A stretch of 64,000 nt of DNA from Oscheius sp. JU75 (Eukaryota; Nematoda; Chromadorea; Rhabditida; Rhabditidae): assembly GCA_037178855.1 (NCBI GenBank), contig JASJZC010000007.1:62001-126000 (forward strand), in the 5' to 3' direction. The notes under the pieces are model-generated. The model saw only the letters and a program-made list of their open reading frames with translations, did no database searches and was not told the DNA's origin. Numbering within the stretch: the first letter of the stretch is position 1; the number at the start of each line of letters is the position of its first letter. Shown one piece after another: positions 48,801-63,800 of the stretch. The position numbers were made by a program, and so were the translations under genes.

Positions 48801-51800
48801 AAAGACAATTACAATGCTTTCTCCAAAAAAAAAAAAACGAGAAAGAGGACACACACGGAGCCTTGTGGTTTTCGGAAGACATGTGTCCAGACGGGGGGTA
48901 ATTACTCAGCTACTGGCTTGGCTGTAATGCGATCAAAGAGACACATCGTCTGGAGCCGCAAAATTGAGAACTGCAAACGGGAAAGAATCAGGTTTTGGTT
49001 TGAAAGAGGGTATCGGCCTGACAGATCGCCGTTCCGAGGGAAGAGAAAGGCAGCGCATCAATAATTCAACGCGACCCCGATTGTCACCGAGAGCAGCATT
49101 AGGAATGGTCTGCCAAAAAAACGCTGGCAATATTTCATCGCCTCTCGGACCGACTGCGCCTAGCGCAATAACTCATCGCCGCGTACTGAATATAAAATAT
49201 AATGGGGTTAGGGGAAAATTTTCTCGACTAAATGTAATCGAGCAGCCAAAAAGCAGCGAACAATTTCACTTGGTGAGCAACTTTGAAGAAAGCACGCGCC
49301 TGTAAGCTCAATACATGTTTGCACAGAGTATTTTTCGTGTAGCAGGGCCTAAAACTGTTCATGACTAATAGGATCGAGCGCTTTGAAATTTTGTTGACGA
49401 AACGTAGGTCTAGAAACAACAGTGTACAGCGGAATTCTCGTTATTGAATGTTTGCTGAGGCGAAACGGGTGAGCTATACAAAATGGGAGATATCAGAAAA
49501 GCCGCAAAGACTTAACAGCTGCAGTGTCGTTAACCGAATTGGTCTTTTTTGCTCACAAACGGGAATGACAGGTCGGCGTGCTGCAACAGTCGTACTCCAA
49601 GATTCCAATGGAAAGTTTGTACCTCTACCAAGAGGACCCCAGAACTCCCGCTACTCTAATGATGTCGCCGACACAAAAGAGGCATTTAATCCGCGTCGGT
49701 CAGGCGTAGTAATTGAGAGAGGATGTGTTCAGATCCGAAGTGAGCTGTCCTCCAATAAATCAGTCGTCGGCACGAGTACTAATTTTGGATGAGACAAAAC
49801 AGCGGTGTTGGAGGGGCCTTGGCCAAGGATTAAAGACACGCCGCGAATGCTCTCTAAAGGTTGGCGGAAACTCATCCGTGGATGATGGATGACCGAGTGA
49901 ACATTTTTGCTTTTTTACACTGGTCTAATAGGAACAGAAGAACGAAATGGAATGACTGAGCTCAGGCAGATGCTAGTGACAGGCGTGGGAACATTTGAAC
50001 TAAAATCGTGAGTCCCCTGGGCAATAGCGATGGCCTTAGGGAGAGGAAATCGCAACCGTTTAATTAGTCCGATTGGCCATGAAAATCTCCCCGCCCGGTT
50101 TCAGAAACAAATAGCTTCAGAAACTATAGCTGGAATGTCGAAGGGCCACTGGGCAGTATTACAAAGTTGACAACCTCGGAGAGAGAGTGGACAGAGGAGG
50201 GATATGTAATACTGGGCCAGAGCGGGAACGAAGCCAACAGCAGGATCTAATGATGACACCCGCTTCAAATTACAAATCCGTGTGTGCAAGTTTAGAGAAG
50301 CAGCTGCATGTGACTGAGAAAAGAATCTGTTTATCTTGCATACGGTTTGAGGTCGTAGAGCCTCGTAAAAACGCGCTTACGACTCGCGAAATACTTGAAC
50401 ACCCGTGCAATTCTTCTTTAGATCGCCGACTTTATTATTCCAAGCGCAGATACCGGAAGAGTCATAAAATATTGTAGACTTGTCTAGTGGGTAGGAGAAG
50501 GGATTGGAAGGAATTGTTTCAACAATAAGGCTGAACAGCGTTTTCGCAATAGAATGTCATTATGGACAGACATCCAAAAAGAAAACAGTAGGTGAGGAGA
50601 TGTCAGCGTTCATTCATTTGGCAACAATATGGGCTTTGAGTCATTATTCTCGTGGAAGGTCGACTCTAGTGGCAGATCATATGCGGCCGCGCGGCAGAAA
50701 TTTGACCAATACCTCTGAAGGTGGATGGTGATGACCCTCTAATTATGCAGAGCTAACGATTCTAATTAGGCAGAAATATATGGGGAACGGCTACCAGTTC
50801 TCTAGAACGAGGAAAGAATGATATGAGTTGAGGCTACAAGCCGGAAGAATGTGCAGAACAATTATCGTCTCGGACGCGCAGCAAACGTACGGTACGGACT
50901 GGTCATTATGTGTAAACTATGGCCGCTGCCACGATAATCCTCCCACGGCTTAGTAGTGGTCTTCCCAGCCGTAGCTCGACACCTCTCTCAATTGGTCCCT
51001 TTATTCAAGATGCACCTGGTTGATCCGATGGGAACCCCGAAAGTGACTCACTTTTGCCAGCCAGATGCAGAGCAGCTTTGCTCAGAGAACTGCCAGCTGA
51101 ATTCATGGCAGCGCAGACGTAAGCTCCTTCATCTTCATGGGTCACTCCACTAATCGAGAGAGTACCGGCATTGGAGACCTTGACTCGTCCATCTGCACTC
51201 ACATGATTAGGGAATAGGAGATTCTGAAACAGATATTGAGTAACAAAATATAAAACGTTCTATCTTTTTTTACTGTATCGGTTTCTAACTATAGGGGGTA
51301 ATGTCCCGTAGTACTAAAGCTACCCTTCAAACTTATCGGATCGGTCCAAAAATTTTTCTAAGGGTAGTGCACCCCGAAAAAAAATTGAGAGCTTTTGGGA
51401 CCTGCACGTCACAGGGTCGAGGAGTACGGTAGCTTTCAAAATCGCCCCAAAAACGTTTTTTATCAACTACAAAAAAAAACTAACCTCATCGAGACGCATC
51501 TTTTGCATTTTTGTAAACTTAACTTACTTGCTCCTGTGCAAAGTTATGGCCATTTCAAAGTTTTACTTTTAGCGCAGTAAAGCCCTCGCTTGGGAAATGT
51601 TCAAAAATAGGTCGAGAGTTCGGATCCTCTGCACAGAAAAGTGTTCCTCCATCATTGTTTTGGTCAGCAATAATGTTTCCATATCAAGTTTGTGCAATTA
51701 GAATGGGAAAACAATTTTTTTTCGACCTCTTTAGCAGTCTCTAATGGTGGTTGCCTTAGGAATTTTGTGTCAAACTATTAACAAGTTTCTGTCAACCTGT

Positions 51801-54800
51801 CCAGGTCTTTTCATCTTCCGAAGCACTGTGTTTCTGTATTTTTAAGTTGTTGTAAACGAAAAAAAGGTCCCCGTAGACTTGATAATGTTTAAAAAAAATT
51901 ATGTTAACTTGTAAACTAACTTTTTCGCATAACGAGCGGTCAAGTTTCATGGCTTTTGAAAAAAAGTTCAGATCTAATAAGTCTTTTTTCTCATTATTCT
52001 TTTTTATGTTCACAAACCTGTTGTCCTTCCTTGCTCCAAAAGTACGCTGGCGTCGGTTGTCCAATTGGAATGCATTCGAATGTAGCAGTCTCCCCAATCT
52101 GCACCGTCTGATCTTCTGGCTTTGTTTGAAAAGTCGGCGGGGCTTGAACTCTCAGTTTTGCAGAAGCCTCAATTGTTCCAGCCGGATTTCTCGCATAGCA
52201 GACGTATTCTCCTTCATCCGATACTTGGACCCTGAACTTCTTTTACAGAAAGTAATGAAATGAACTACCTGTCAATTCTCAAGCCGCGATTGTCTTTTGC
52301 AATATAAGCTCGGTTGACGGGCATCTGTGCATCCTTCTTCTTCCAACTGATCTGAGGAAGTGGCTCGCCAGCAACTCGGCAATCAAAAAGGACAGACTGA
52401 CCGACATCGATTGTCACATCTTTTGGTTGTTGCTAAAAATCGAATTCAGAAATAAAAGTTTTCTAAGTTACCAAAAATGTTGGCTGCTCATAAACGCTGA
52501 GTCTAGCCGGATTGGATATCCTTTCACCGACCATATTTGTAGCTACACATTGGTATGTTCCTGAGTCCCCGTGTTCAACCTAAAAGACATAGAACATAAA
52601 ACATAAATAGTCCTACCGGCTCAATAATTAGATTCCCATCAGGATGAAGCGTCATTCTTGGATCGTCTTGAATCTTCAGTTCCTTGTCATCCTTTCGCCA
52701 AGAGACTGCCGGCTCAGGGAATCCTTTTGGAGGTGAACATTCGAGAACTGCCTTCTCTCCCGAAAGGTTCTAAAACAAATCGTGAAACAGACTTTTCTAC
52801 TAGGAATACCTGTATATTTCTAGGCCTTGTCCGAAAATCATCCCGTAGCATTGCAATCTTCAGCGTTCCCTCTCGGGAAGCAGCTTCTCCATGCTCGTTC
52901 TTGGCAACGCAATGGTAAGATCCGGCATCGCCGTCTTTGCCATTCTTGCCTGAAACACACTGCTTTGTGAAAATCTGCCAAGGAAATAAGTTTTTGCTCT
53001 TTTTAACAGTTTTATAGGCGAGTCTTAGAGCATTTTACCGCAGAGAAGCAAAATTCGTAACGCCTGCGACATATACATAATTTTAAAAAAGTAGAAAACG
53101 AACCGCTGTTGACCTTGAGCAGAAAAAGCGCCCCAGTATCCAATATGATTCTGTGGCTCGTTACTTGATCCTTGTTTGTTGTCACCTGCTGACCATCCTT
53201 GTACCTAAAACTTCCTATAAGAACTGTATGCCTACGAACATACCAGGTAATTTGTACGTTCTTTCCTTTGGCTGCACAATTTAACGTCGCTGGTGATCCT
53301 TTAGAGACTATCACATCCAGTGGATGTTCGATGATTATTGGAACTTCACCGTCTTCTGGAAAAAAAGTATTTAGTCTCCCTTTTTTCTTCAGCGAGTCAA
53401 ATGTGGCAGCAGGCCCTCGAGACTAATTACCAGTTGCCAGCTGTCCCCCTGCACCTCTCCCTGTCAATCGGCTCTAATAGTCGCCCTTGGAGACAAAAGC
53501 CTTTTGGAAAGGACAACAACCGGTGTCTGGTCTACCACCCAAGTTAAGACAGAAAGCGGCCTTTTGATTGATTTATTAGTTCTCATTGGTGCGAGTGGAA
53601 TCCCAACAACGGGTGGTCGACAAGTGAAGGTCGGCTTCAAGCAGCTACTTTTTCAAAACAATCCAAAAAGTCGACAGCTTAGTATTATATATCTTCACTA
53701 TTTTTAGTGACGTAGTTCAATCAGCTGTGAATGAGCCGGATGTATTATTAATTCCTGGTTTAATTAAGGATTGGCCCATTTCCCGGACTGATAAATTGTT
53801 GCGGTAGTCGTGAATACTAGAGTCAGGTTGAAGAGATTAATGACCAGCCTGCCTTCTGTACAATCTGTCTTCTGAATGCAATACCATTCTGGTCGAGATT
53901 CTGGGTGAAATAGTTCAAAACAGATACTATACATTTTTGGGGCAATGTAAAAAAGATTTGATTAAAGCGCGTATGTTCCGTTCATGTAATGTAAGTAAAT
54001 GCAGTTGTACCGAATTTCGTCAAACATTCGGACTCGCTTTCAAATAGAGATATCGCTATTGAATCTGACAGATTGTTATTATTTAGATACAACCTCCCAA
54101 GGCTGTAATCAAATCGCTCCACACTCTGACCAGTTGCGGATAAACACGGACCGAAATGCATTCTCGAGAACGGCTCTTCTCCATTTGGCTTTAACGCAAA
54201 TTAGCTCCTCTCGAACCATTTCAGGCCAGCAGCTCATTTCGGCTCGATGAATAATGGACTGCCCTGGCCTACGTTTGAGAAAGTAGCAACTAGTACTGAT
54301 TTACAACCGGCGCTACTGGACGCGGTTCCTTTGATCCCAACGTTCTCACACTGATAAAGATCCGTGTTCCCAAGCTCGTTTGCAAGTCAACATAAGATTA
54401 TGAACGAGGTGCAGAGTGGTCATTAATTTCAACGCTCTCTCCCTGGGGAGCTGCCATGGACAGGAAAAAGCCGTGCTCCTACTCGATGATTAGCAATGGA
54501 GGCAGATGGTGGCACCCCGGGAGCGCTTCAAAAATTCGATTTAGCCTCATTATACATCCGAAAGAGGCTAGTCTCGTCAAAAATCAGGGACAGCATTAAA
54601 TTTGCGGATTGCACAAGTTTGACCGCTTTAAAACAAAACAAAAGTTGCGGCAGCGCTGGCAAAGAGAAACATGATAGACAGACGGTCTTCCCAAGTTTCT
54701 ATATATTTTCAACTTTTGCGTTCACAGAAAACCTATGCGTTACTCGCTGTTTGTTTAATCTTGATTCCACCAAAATCTGCGACTTCCTCTAGTTTTAATT

Positions 54801-57800
54801 GCCTCGTAACAGTGAAGAAATGTGTTCAATCGCGAGATGCTAATCTTGATTAATTGACATGAGTGGAATGAAAAGTGGACAGGAGAGGGCCAGATGGACT
54901 CTTCCGATAATCGAGCACTGACGAGGATAACCCAAACTGACATGACGGCCCAGCTGGTCAGAGTTTTACTTGAACTTACCGGCTGATATTGACGGGAAGA
55001 GTGAATACAAAAATAAAAGTAGTAATAGTCGCATTCCTGGTGTTTGTGCTGGGGACTTGCGGCTCAACCACACATTTCCCAGCTCTGAAAAGGAGTTTAA
55101 TCAAAGAGGTACAATCAGAGGAAAGCGACCATAAAGAATAGTATCTAATTAGGAAGTAGGAGAGAATGTGGGAATCGAGAGAAATTGGAGAAACGAACAA
55201 CTTTTCATTACCAAGAGTCAAAAAAGTCCGTCACTTTGGGTCAATTTCTCTTGATGCGATAGTGAATAAGGTCCTGTGACTGACTAATCCATGTGAGAAA
55301 AGAAGGCATCGGAAGAATAATAAGTTTGGGTAAATAGTTTGAAAGAGCCTACAGGTAAACTGAATAGTTGAAGCCACCAAATCTAATCTAATAATCCCGC
55401 CTTAATTAAGCTTTTAGATCAATAGTTGACCTGAACAGGTTAAATCAATGTTTTAACAATGGAGCAAGGTGCGACACACTCGTGATGACGGAGACATTGT
55501 CTCCGTTCGCGAGCCCGAATGCAAAATAGGGGACGGGCCATGTGTGTGACCTCAGGGTCTGTGGAGACCCCGTTGCGTGAGTGTGTTGGCGCCAAATGGG
55601 GCAATAGCCGCAGCAGTGTGAGTCTCTATACTTGCTGCCCAGCCCAGCGCTGATAATTACGGGGTGATTCTACTCTTTCTCTCTCACTCACGCGCAATAG
55701 TTTGATTTGTGAGTGTGCAAGGAGAAAAAACTTTTAGGTTAACGCACAAATCTGAGGACCAACTTTTAAACAGGATCAAATATTGCATCTGTTTCTCTAT
55801 ACTCTCCAAAATAGTGCTCAAAAACCTGCTCTTTGAAACTGACGGTTTATAACCGACATTTCGGTGAAAACCAGGAACCTGATGGAAAATCTTCCTAGAC
55901 AGCAATTGATAGGACTGACGATACTTAAAAATGACCAAAACTTCAAAAAATTAGGCATTAAACAAAACACGATATCGGCATGCCATAAAAATTTAAAAAT
56001 ATATTCTTTTAAAAAACAAAATTGAAACTTAAAAGTCCAAGAAAGCTCAATACAACGATGCAGTCCAGAAAAGCTGAATGATTGGATAAGTGCTCAAAAT
56101 TTAAATCAGGAGCTTACCCATATAGGGTATGTTGGGGAAAGATATTCGATGCCTCGCACCTGGCCTCCAAGCCATAGCCATTATCGGACCCTTAGACTGC
56201 TCATAAACATGTCGTCGGACTGATGCTTGACATGGCTCGCGCCACATTCCCACAACCTTTACAATACGGCTGCGAGAGAGAAAGATAAATGAAGAACATC
56301 GACCCCTTCTATGGCTGAGAGTTATTGAAATGGAACGCATATGATGAAAGGGGTTCAAAATGAACGATTGAGCTAGCGGTTGCGCTTGTTTTATGACGCG
56401 TGGCGACCTCGCCCAGACCTCCCCTGGCCATTACACGTAAATCCGAAATCGTTTTGAATGGGTAGTATTTTTCTTCGTAATGCACTTGAAGATAATAGCG
56501 TTTCATCAAGAAGTGAGGCAATTAGCGAGAAGAAACTAGTTGTGGCGGCAGCGGACTGTTTTCGAAAGAGGCGGGAAACTTCACGACTTGTGAACGCTGC
56601 CATAAATGCGGTCAAGCAATAACTTGATCAGGAGAAGCGGCAAAAACAATGCGAAGCATAGAACATTGGTAATTTGCAGAATAGTCTAAGCGACAGAGTT
56701 GTGGAAACTAAAAAAAGGAAAAATCCAAACTACGTTGTCTAAGGCATCTTGGAGAAAAAAAGGCGAATGGATCATCGCGCACTATGTGAACAGGCCTTGG
56801 AAAAGAAAACAATGCGGCACCGGTCAGAGCAATCGATAGCGGAGCCAAGAGTGTGGGCCTAATCAAGATGTCTAATCCGACAATTGTAAGGGGTCAAGTG
56901 ATCGGTCTCCCGCGTCTCAACCAAGATACTGTACATATACCGTTGGTAAAACCCGAGTCCCAGGTTGAACGAAGAGTGTGAGTAACAGCCCACACCTGTG
57001 CGGCACAATGAAAAACGAAACTGCTGAAGGAAAAGGTGTGAGAACGGGCGGGAAGCAAGTTGGAGGTAATGAACTGAGATTATCGATAGCGGAGGCAGCT
57101 GCGTCGGTCAAGAACCTGTCCACCGAAGAACGGCAAACTGCATGAAAAATGGCGCTTTCCAAGAAGTGTTCAGATCACAAATAAACACTGGGATGTTCCG
57201 AAATAAAAGAATAGATTAAGCACTAAAGGTTTCTATTTTGCAAATCCGAAACTTTGAACCAATGCAAAGAAGAAGAAAATCCAACAATACGCCGTGCCCT
57301 TTACCTTGGAACAGGAAGAGAGGCGGCCGCTTGCGCAATGGTGCGCCGTGCCCTCACACAACGGAAAGAAAAGGTCAGCAGTTGTTTTCAGAGGCACGGA
57401 CTGGACGTTTGTGTGGACGCCGCGCATGTTTAGGCTCGGGATGAAGTTACGCCTGTAACATGAGAAAGTAGGTAAATACACGCACCAAATGTTATAAGTA
57501 ATTGTTAGGAATTGCGTGATTTGGAAAATTGGAGTGGTACTTTTTGCTTCTTGTTTTTCAATTCTCCTCCAATCTATCCAAAGGAAATAAGGACGTGCTA
57601 TTAGCAAAAGGGACTAGCATCCTAACCTACTTTTCGTAGATTGCCTTTTCTTCAGTTCTGAACCCGTTCAGTCCTAGGTAAACATGGGCTGAAAGTAAAT
57701 AAGGGCGTTTACTGTTGTGCAACAGGATAGGTATCTGGATTTCAACAGCTGGTCCTGCTGGACCGCTAAAATTGCAGGGTTGCTATTGATGAGTTGTGGG

Positions 57801-60800
57801 TAATCGTGGTGGCCGGGGTCTAGTGAAAAAGTGACCTCTACACGACGGCTTTTTATGAGCTTTAGCCAAAACACCCGGCAGAAATTTGAATAAGAACCAA
57901 TTCAAGGCCAACGAAGACAAACGTATTTTTAAGAGTCAAAGTATGGACTAGAAAAATAAAAAATTTTATACGCACGAAGAAACCAGAATGCTGCAAGCCT
58001 CGGGGCATTGTCATTAAGACGCGGGCCGTTCTCCCATTCAAGAGACCTGCCTGTGATAGCTTAGACAAACATGGACTTTCTAAGTTTTTTTTGAGTCGTA
58101 AAAGAACTACTGGTTAAACAGATGGGAGAACACTCTGCCTCCGGAACGTTTGGTGACAGTGGGTTATAAAAGCCGATCGTCCCTGCAGCCGCGCATTGTA
58201 ATGCCATAACTTTTCGCATATGCCAGCTAGTTCTTTGATACTCTTTGCCGACACGTTTGTTGGACTCAGAATGTTTATTTTAGGCTGTCAACAGGGAGCC
58301 TCAATAGAGGTGGCGGTAGATTCACTGTATAAGCGTCTTCAGTATCTACCAACAGGTAATCAATTTCACGCAGTTATAAAAATCGCCTAACCGACCGAAA
58401 CCTATGTGTTTGAAGGACCGCTACAGAAAAGGCCGAGAAAGAATAGCTTTCTGTTATTGAATTTGAAATCCAATTCATAGAGCTCAAATGAACAGGTATT
58501 TTTGTAAGGATCGTTAGCAACAACAGTTTACAGGGCTCATGAAAAAAGTAGACATGAAAACAATGTTTTGGAAATGATCTTTTCACGGAAACCAGATGAA
58601 ATGGAAATGGAAACATGTGTGCAACAAGCTGGTGGACGCAGGCATTATCCATTAGCCATTGTCCCTTATCAAACATTGAATAGCAAACATTCGCAGGCGA
58701 CCGGGTGCGACTCAGCATGTATTCACATTCTGCTCAGCGAAAAAAATATGTTTGGGAAGTCCAGATGGAAACGGTTGTGTCGAACTGCTGATTGATTGAT
58801 TTGGAATCGGGCTATGTTGGAAACTTTCAGGAAGCACGATGCTTTCGCATAAAAACAGACCGCGGAAGGTCAAATTTCGTGTCTTTTCAATGAAGAAAAA
58901 GCTCAAATTTCTCGAAGAAGGAGCGCGAAAGAAAGGAGCGAAGACAGATTGCATGCGCATGGCATATGGGTTCTGGATCATAATGAGCTGCTGTCGATTA
59001 GCACTCATTATGTCTCCCGGGCGGAAGACGACCGGACCACGTAAACAACCAGCACCAAAGCTTTAAAGCTACGTCTCCAAAACTGGAAGAAGAGGGATAG
59101 AAAAAGAGATTAGTTGGGGGCAGAGGCGAGAGGGTAAAAGGCTCCAGGCCACCTGTCACATATGTGCTTACAACGAGTACTGATTGCACACAGTGGACGC
59201 TCGGACATCAAATTTGTCACACATTGTAAAAGAAAACTATAAATTAATGCGAGGTCAGCTACAACATTTCGCGCAAAGCTTCTGACAGGGAAGACGAAAT
59301 GACAATAATACATAGCGGAAATGACAGATTTTCACCACATGGAACCTGAATCACCATCACGCATAAATTGAACAGAAATGGGAAAGAAAATGGACTTTTA
59401 TCCAGACAAAAGAGAGAACATGCACGTTTAACAATCTCACCCGATGCTTATCCGTAAGATAAAAGAACGGAAGCAATTCTCTAATGAAAACGACGCTCGC
59501 TAAGAGATGATAGAAAGCATTTTTCAAGAAAAAAATAAGGTTTTTTGGTTGGACATAAGTAAAATAACACCAGTCAGCTTCTAAAAACACGAGGAAACAA
59601 CTGGATATAGAAAATGGGATGATTTCTTACAGCGCTTGAAACGTTGCTGTTGCCCTTTGCGGTCTCGTTTTAACAGGTCGCGATTTTCAAAAAATGGGAT
59701 ATCTTAAAAGCGGAGGAGTGTCAAAGCAGACAAACAGAACTCCAAAAGGTATTTCTCAAGAGGACCTTGAGTTAACAAAGAAGGAGGATCGATGAGTCTC
59801 GCTCTCTCCTGCAAGGCTGCCGACAACTAATCGAGCGCGGTGACAAGGCATGAAGCATGTGTGTCTAAGAAGGGCTCTTTTGAAACAAGTAGGCTCCCGA
59901 GTCGAGAGATGGATATCATAACGAGCGGTAGGCAGTAATGAGAGGAGGTGAAATGATTGACTATGCAGCAGATGGATGTACGATAGGCGGTAGTCTCTTT
60001 GAGGGGCTGACCGGCATAACCGGGACACTCGCGGCTACCAGGACAATATGTGCGTGTGGCTGCCGTAAAAACTTTTTCTGAAAGCTAGATTCAATGCGGC
60101 ACCATCTGTGATAAATACATATTCAATGACAGCCGCAGCATGGATTATGGGGACTAAAAAGAGGGAGCAAACGCTGAACAGTGGACCGAAACTACGATCC
60201 ATTAGAAATCTAGCTTTTACGAATGCGAATTTTCCTATATGTTTGGTGCTTTCTGTTAGTAACCGTAAAAGCTGCGCATCAATTTAGTATGTAGGCAGAA
60301 CAAGCCCCATTAAGTCAAACAGTTCGCAAGCATTCAATCTGTGTCTCTCTGAGAGCTCAAACTTTGCTCCTTATTACAATTTAAAATCAGTTCATTTGTG
60401 AGCCTAAACTTCAAACTACTGTTACAAGACTTACCAGTTAAAATTCGTTTTACTGAGAAACTATCAAACTGAACTTTCGCTCAAACCCTATGTTCCAGCA
60501 AGTACTATGTCAATGCACAAGGACGAGCAGCAATTTGGATTGAACTGTAATTTTCACTGTTATGGGACTAGAAAACACATTGTTCACAATGTGAACAACC
60601 GACTCGTGGGATTTGGGGAAAAGTAAAAGTTTGTGGTCTTGCGTAAACTAAAACGCTCACTTTAGGCTCTCTCAGAGCCCCTATTTCAGTAAGTTGACAG
60701 GAGACCAATGAGATTTCCGTTCGCTGCAGTCCAATCTAATTACGGATGAACAAAGGGCCTAGTGGGGTCCCCTGTTCGCACACGATTACGACGTTAAAGA

Positions 60801-63800
60801 TCTGACTGGCCGGGGCCGATTTTGGAGAAAGAAAGAGCCTCCGGGAGGAGCAGAGGCACGCGCCGTTGACATTGATAAGCGCCAGTGCAAATATTTACCT
60901 CGTTAATCATAGGATAATGGTGTGGACGTTCGCGAGAGCTGACCAGTCGAGCAGCATTTTAAACTCGTGAGTGGGGTAGAATTTATTGAGGAATTTAGAT
61001 GGAGCCTAAGCCGCGACAAGAAAGTTGAAAGTTACCGAGATGTAAAGCATGTTCAAAAACCTTTTCAGGTTACAGTACTCAGAAAATGTGTCAACTGTTA
61101 GTTACCTTAACGAATCGCATTCTTTCTTTACAAGAAACCGGGGTTGACATTTAAAAAAAAGAGTATTTATTCAATAACATTAACGTTCATTGCCGCACCC
61201 CAAAAAAGGTGAAACAAATTCTTTCGTTAACATCCGCTTCGATCGACTAACCAGAACGACAAAATAAAAATGTACCGCAAAAAGAAAGGCTAATGCAGGT
61301 TTCAGGAACGGAGATATCAAACTTGTTAACCATAGCAATTTTCTCTGTAAATCTATGCTCTTTTTTCATTTTCTCAACGTGTCCTTGACATGCCTGGGTA
61401 AACATAACGCTTTTTTTAAAAGGCAATCTGTCAATCTCATATGAGGTTCTTGTCAATCTGTCACGCTGAAGCGTCCTGCCTTGGACCTACCCTAATGCGC
61501 ATGTTGGTTCAACAAAATATAAGTAGACAATCGTTCTAATACTGAGAACTAGCACTCCATTTGTAACTGTCAGTCTGGTTTCTAGAAGCGAAAAAATCTT
61601 TAAAAAATTGGCTACACTTCTGAGGCATGACAAACTTTTCTGATTCTTCGAACACGCAGATCTACAGAGTCTGATAGTAATGTTTAGGCCTGTTTAATCA
61701 TCGTGTCGTGTAATACATAGGAACGTCACATATGTTTGGCACAACGAGACGTTTTTCTAGAAGAAAGTCTGAAGATTAATTAAAGGAGATAGTCGATTAC
61801 GCTGTGGATACAGCTGAGCTTTCAATCGCAAAGTTACCTTTGTGGTCCAGACTGCCAAAAACATTGTGGTAGAGCTGGGCGACCCGAAGGGGCCAAATTG
61901 TGCGCCAATCCCGAAGTGTCGCCCGCGTGGCCTAATGGATAAGGCGTCTGACTTCTAATCAGAAGATTGTCGGTTCGATCCCGGCCGTGGGCTGCATCTT
62001 TTTGTTTTCTTAAAACACATTTTTTGGCCGATTTTCCATTTTGGCTCTAAGTCTGTGCTCGTCTCATTCACACTTTTCTTTTTGTCTCTCAGTCTCTTTC
62101 TCTCCCTGTCTGCCTCCTGTTTGTTGCCTCGCAATCCTCCTAATTAATTCCCCATAGGTAGGTGCTGGGCGGAGTTATCTCCTCAATATTAGTCTGATGT
62201 GGCTCCTATCACTAATCACTCTCTCATCTAGACCACCTCCTCTCTCCTCTTCGCTCCAGGATTAGACTGAAATCACACTAAGCTGGATACTGAATACGCC
62301 TCACCCCATATCATGATGAACTTCTAGCCGCTCACGGCTCAGCACACCTTTCCTTCGCTCATGAAACGTGGCTGCATCTGGGTGAAAGTACGACTGCAAA
62401 ATCTGTATAGACAAGATTTGGCAGACCTACTATCACCTAGAAAAAGCTGACATTTTCTCTGTATTTTGTTCCTCTGTTCCTATTGAAAAGGTCGTTTTAG
62501 AATGAACGCCGTTTTTTGACGCGTAAATGAGATCAGCCCGTTTACGCCCAAAGAGCCTTCATCTAAAACCTGATGCCGTGATCATATACTGGCACAATAT
62601 GCCCTAGTGTTGTCTACGTGCCCCAAACACCTAGTAAGTAGACATTCAATCAGGTTTCACGGAGCAAGAGTAAGCTCGGGCTAGACAGACTGGGGCGACC
62701 TATATCATGTGCGTTCAGAATGTCTCTTCGGTTTTTTCGTGATGGTCTTCTGAGAGCATCTTCTTGTGGTAGATTGAGTATTGTTTCGTTTCTGCATAGA
62801 CTTTGCCGCCTTTTCAGAAAACCGAAAACGCAAATGTTCTTTTAGTTCAAACATGCCCAAAGAAGAGTGGTGAAGACGTGAAAAACTCTAGTTGCATATG
62901 AACTTGTTGAATTTCACTGTCGATCATCATAGGATCGATACTCTTTTGTTCCCCACACAATTATTTGGATGTAGGGGAAAAGTCTGATGCTTCTAGATAA
63001 CCGTCTAAAATATCCTTTGGAAGATGAGCACCAAAAAAAGAAACTCAAGAAGTGTCGGTTCAAGTCGTTAAAGTTGATCTCTCAACTTTAACGACCAAAG
63101 GGCTAAAAAGTTGAAATCTGTCAGAAGTAAACAGAATGCTACCTTGACAAATGGCCCGAAGTAGAAATATTTCATCCTCAATTTAAAACCTGGGTGATAA
63201 ACATCTGACAACGGTTTTTGATCGGTTTATTTCGAAGTGTTTCAAAATGTTCATGGTGTATCCTATGGCAAGCTTTGCATTCTCAAACCTTCTTAGGATC
63301 TCCGTATGCACAAAAACCCATGTGACGCAGCAAAACAAAGTCGAATGTAATGTAACTTTTATTATTAGCAGATGTGTCATTTCAGGAGATCGAAATTACT
63401 ATAAACTACTATTTTTTGGGCACTACAGAGCACCCACAATAACAATTGAGCAAAAAGTATAAAATCTGGCTTGATTATTAATCAAAAGGCCGGAGTAGTT
63501 CCTTGGCTCTCTCTTCGATCACCTCCTTACATTTTGCAGATTTGAGCTCGTCGATAGACCGGCTGTTTCGGAACTCCTTGACCAGCTGCTTCATGATGTT
63601 TTTGTACTGTTCCCGAGTAATTTTTCTAAAAGTTTGCGTAAGCGATCGGAAAGTATCGATCTTACTCTTTTCGGAAGTAGGCCGTAACAAGACGGATAGA
63701 ATGACCCTCGATGATCTTCACCGCATGGCCCTTCTGCAAAAAGATTTTTTTATAAGTATGCTCAAGCTAGTTCTTGGATAAACAGTCGTCGTTTAAAGCT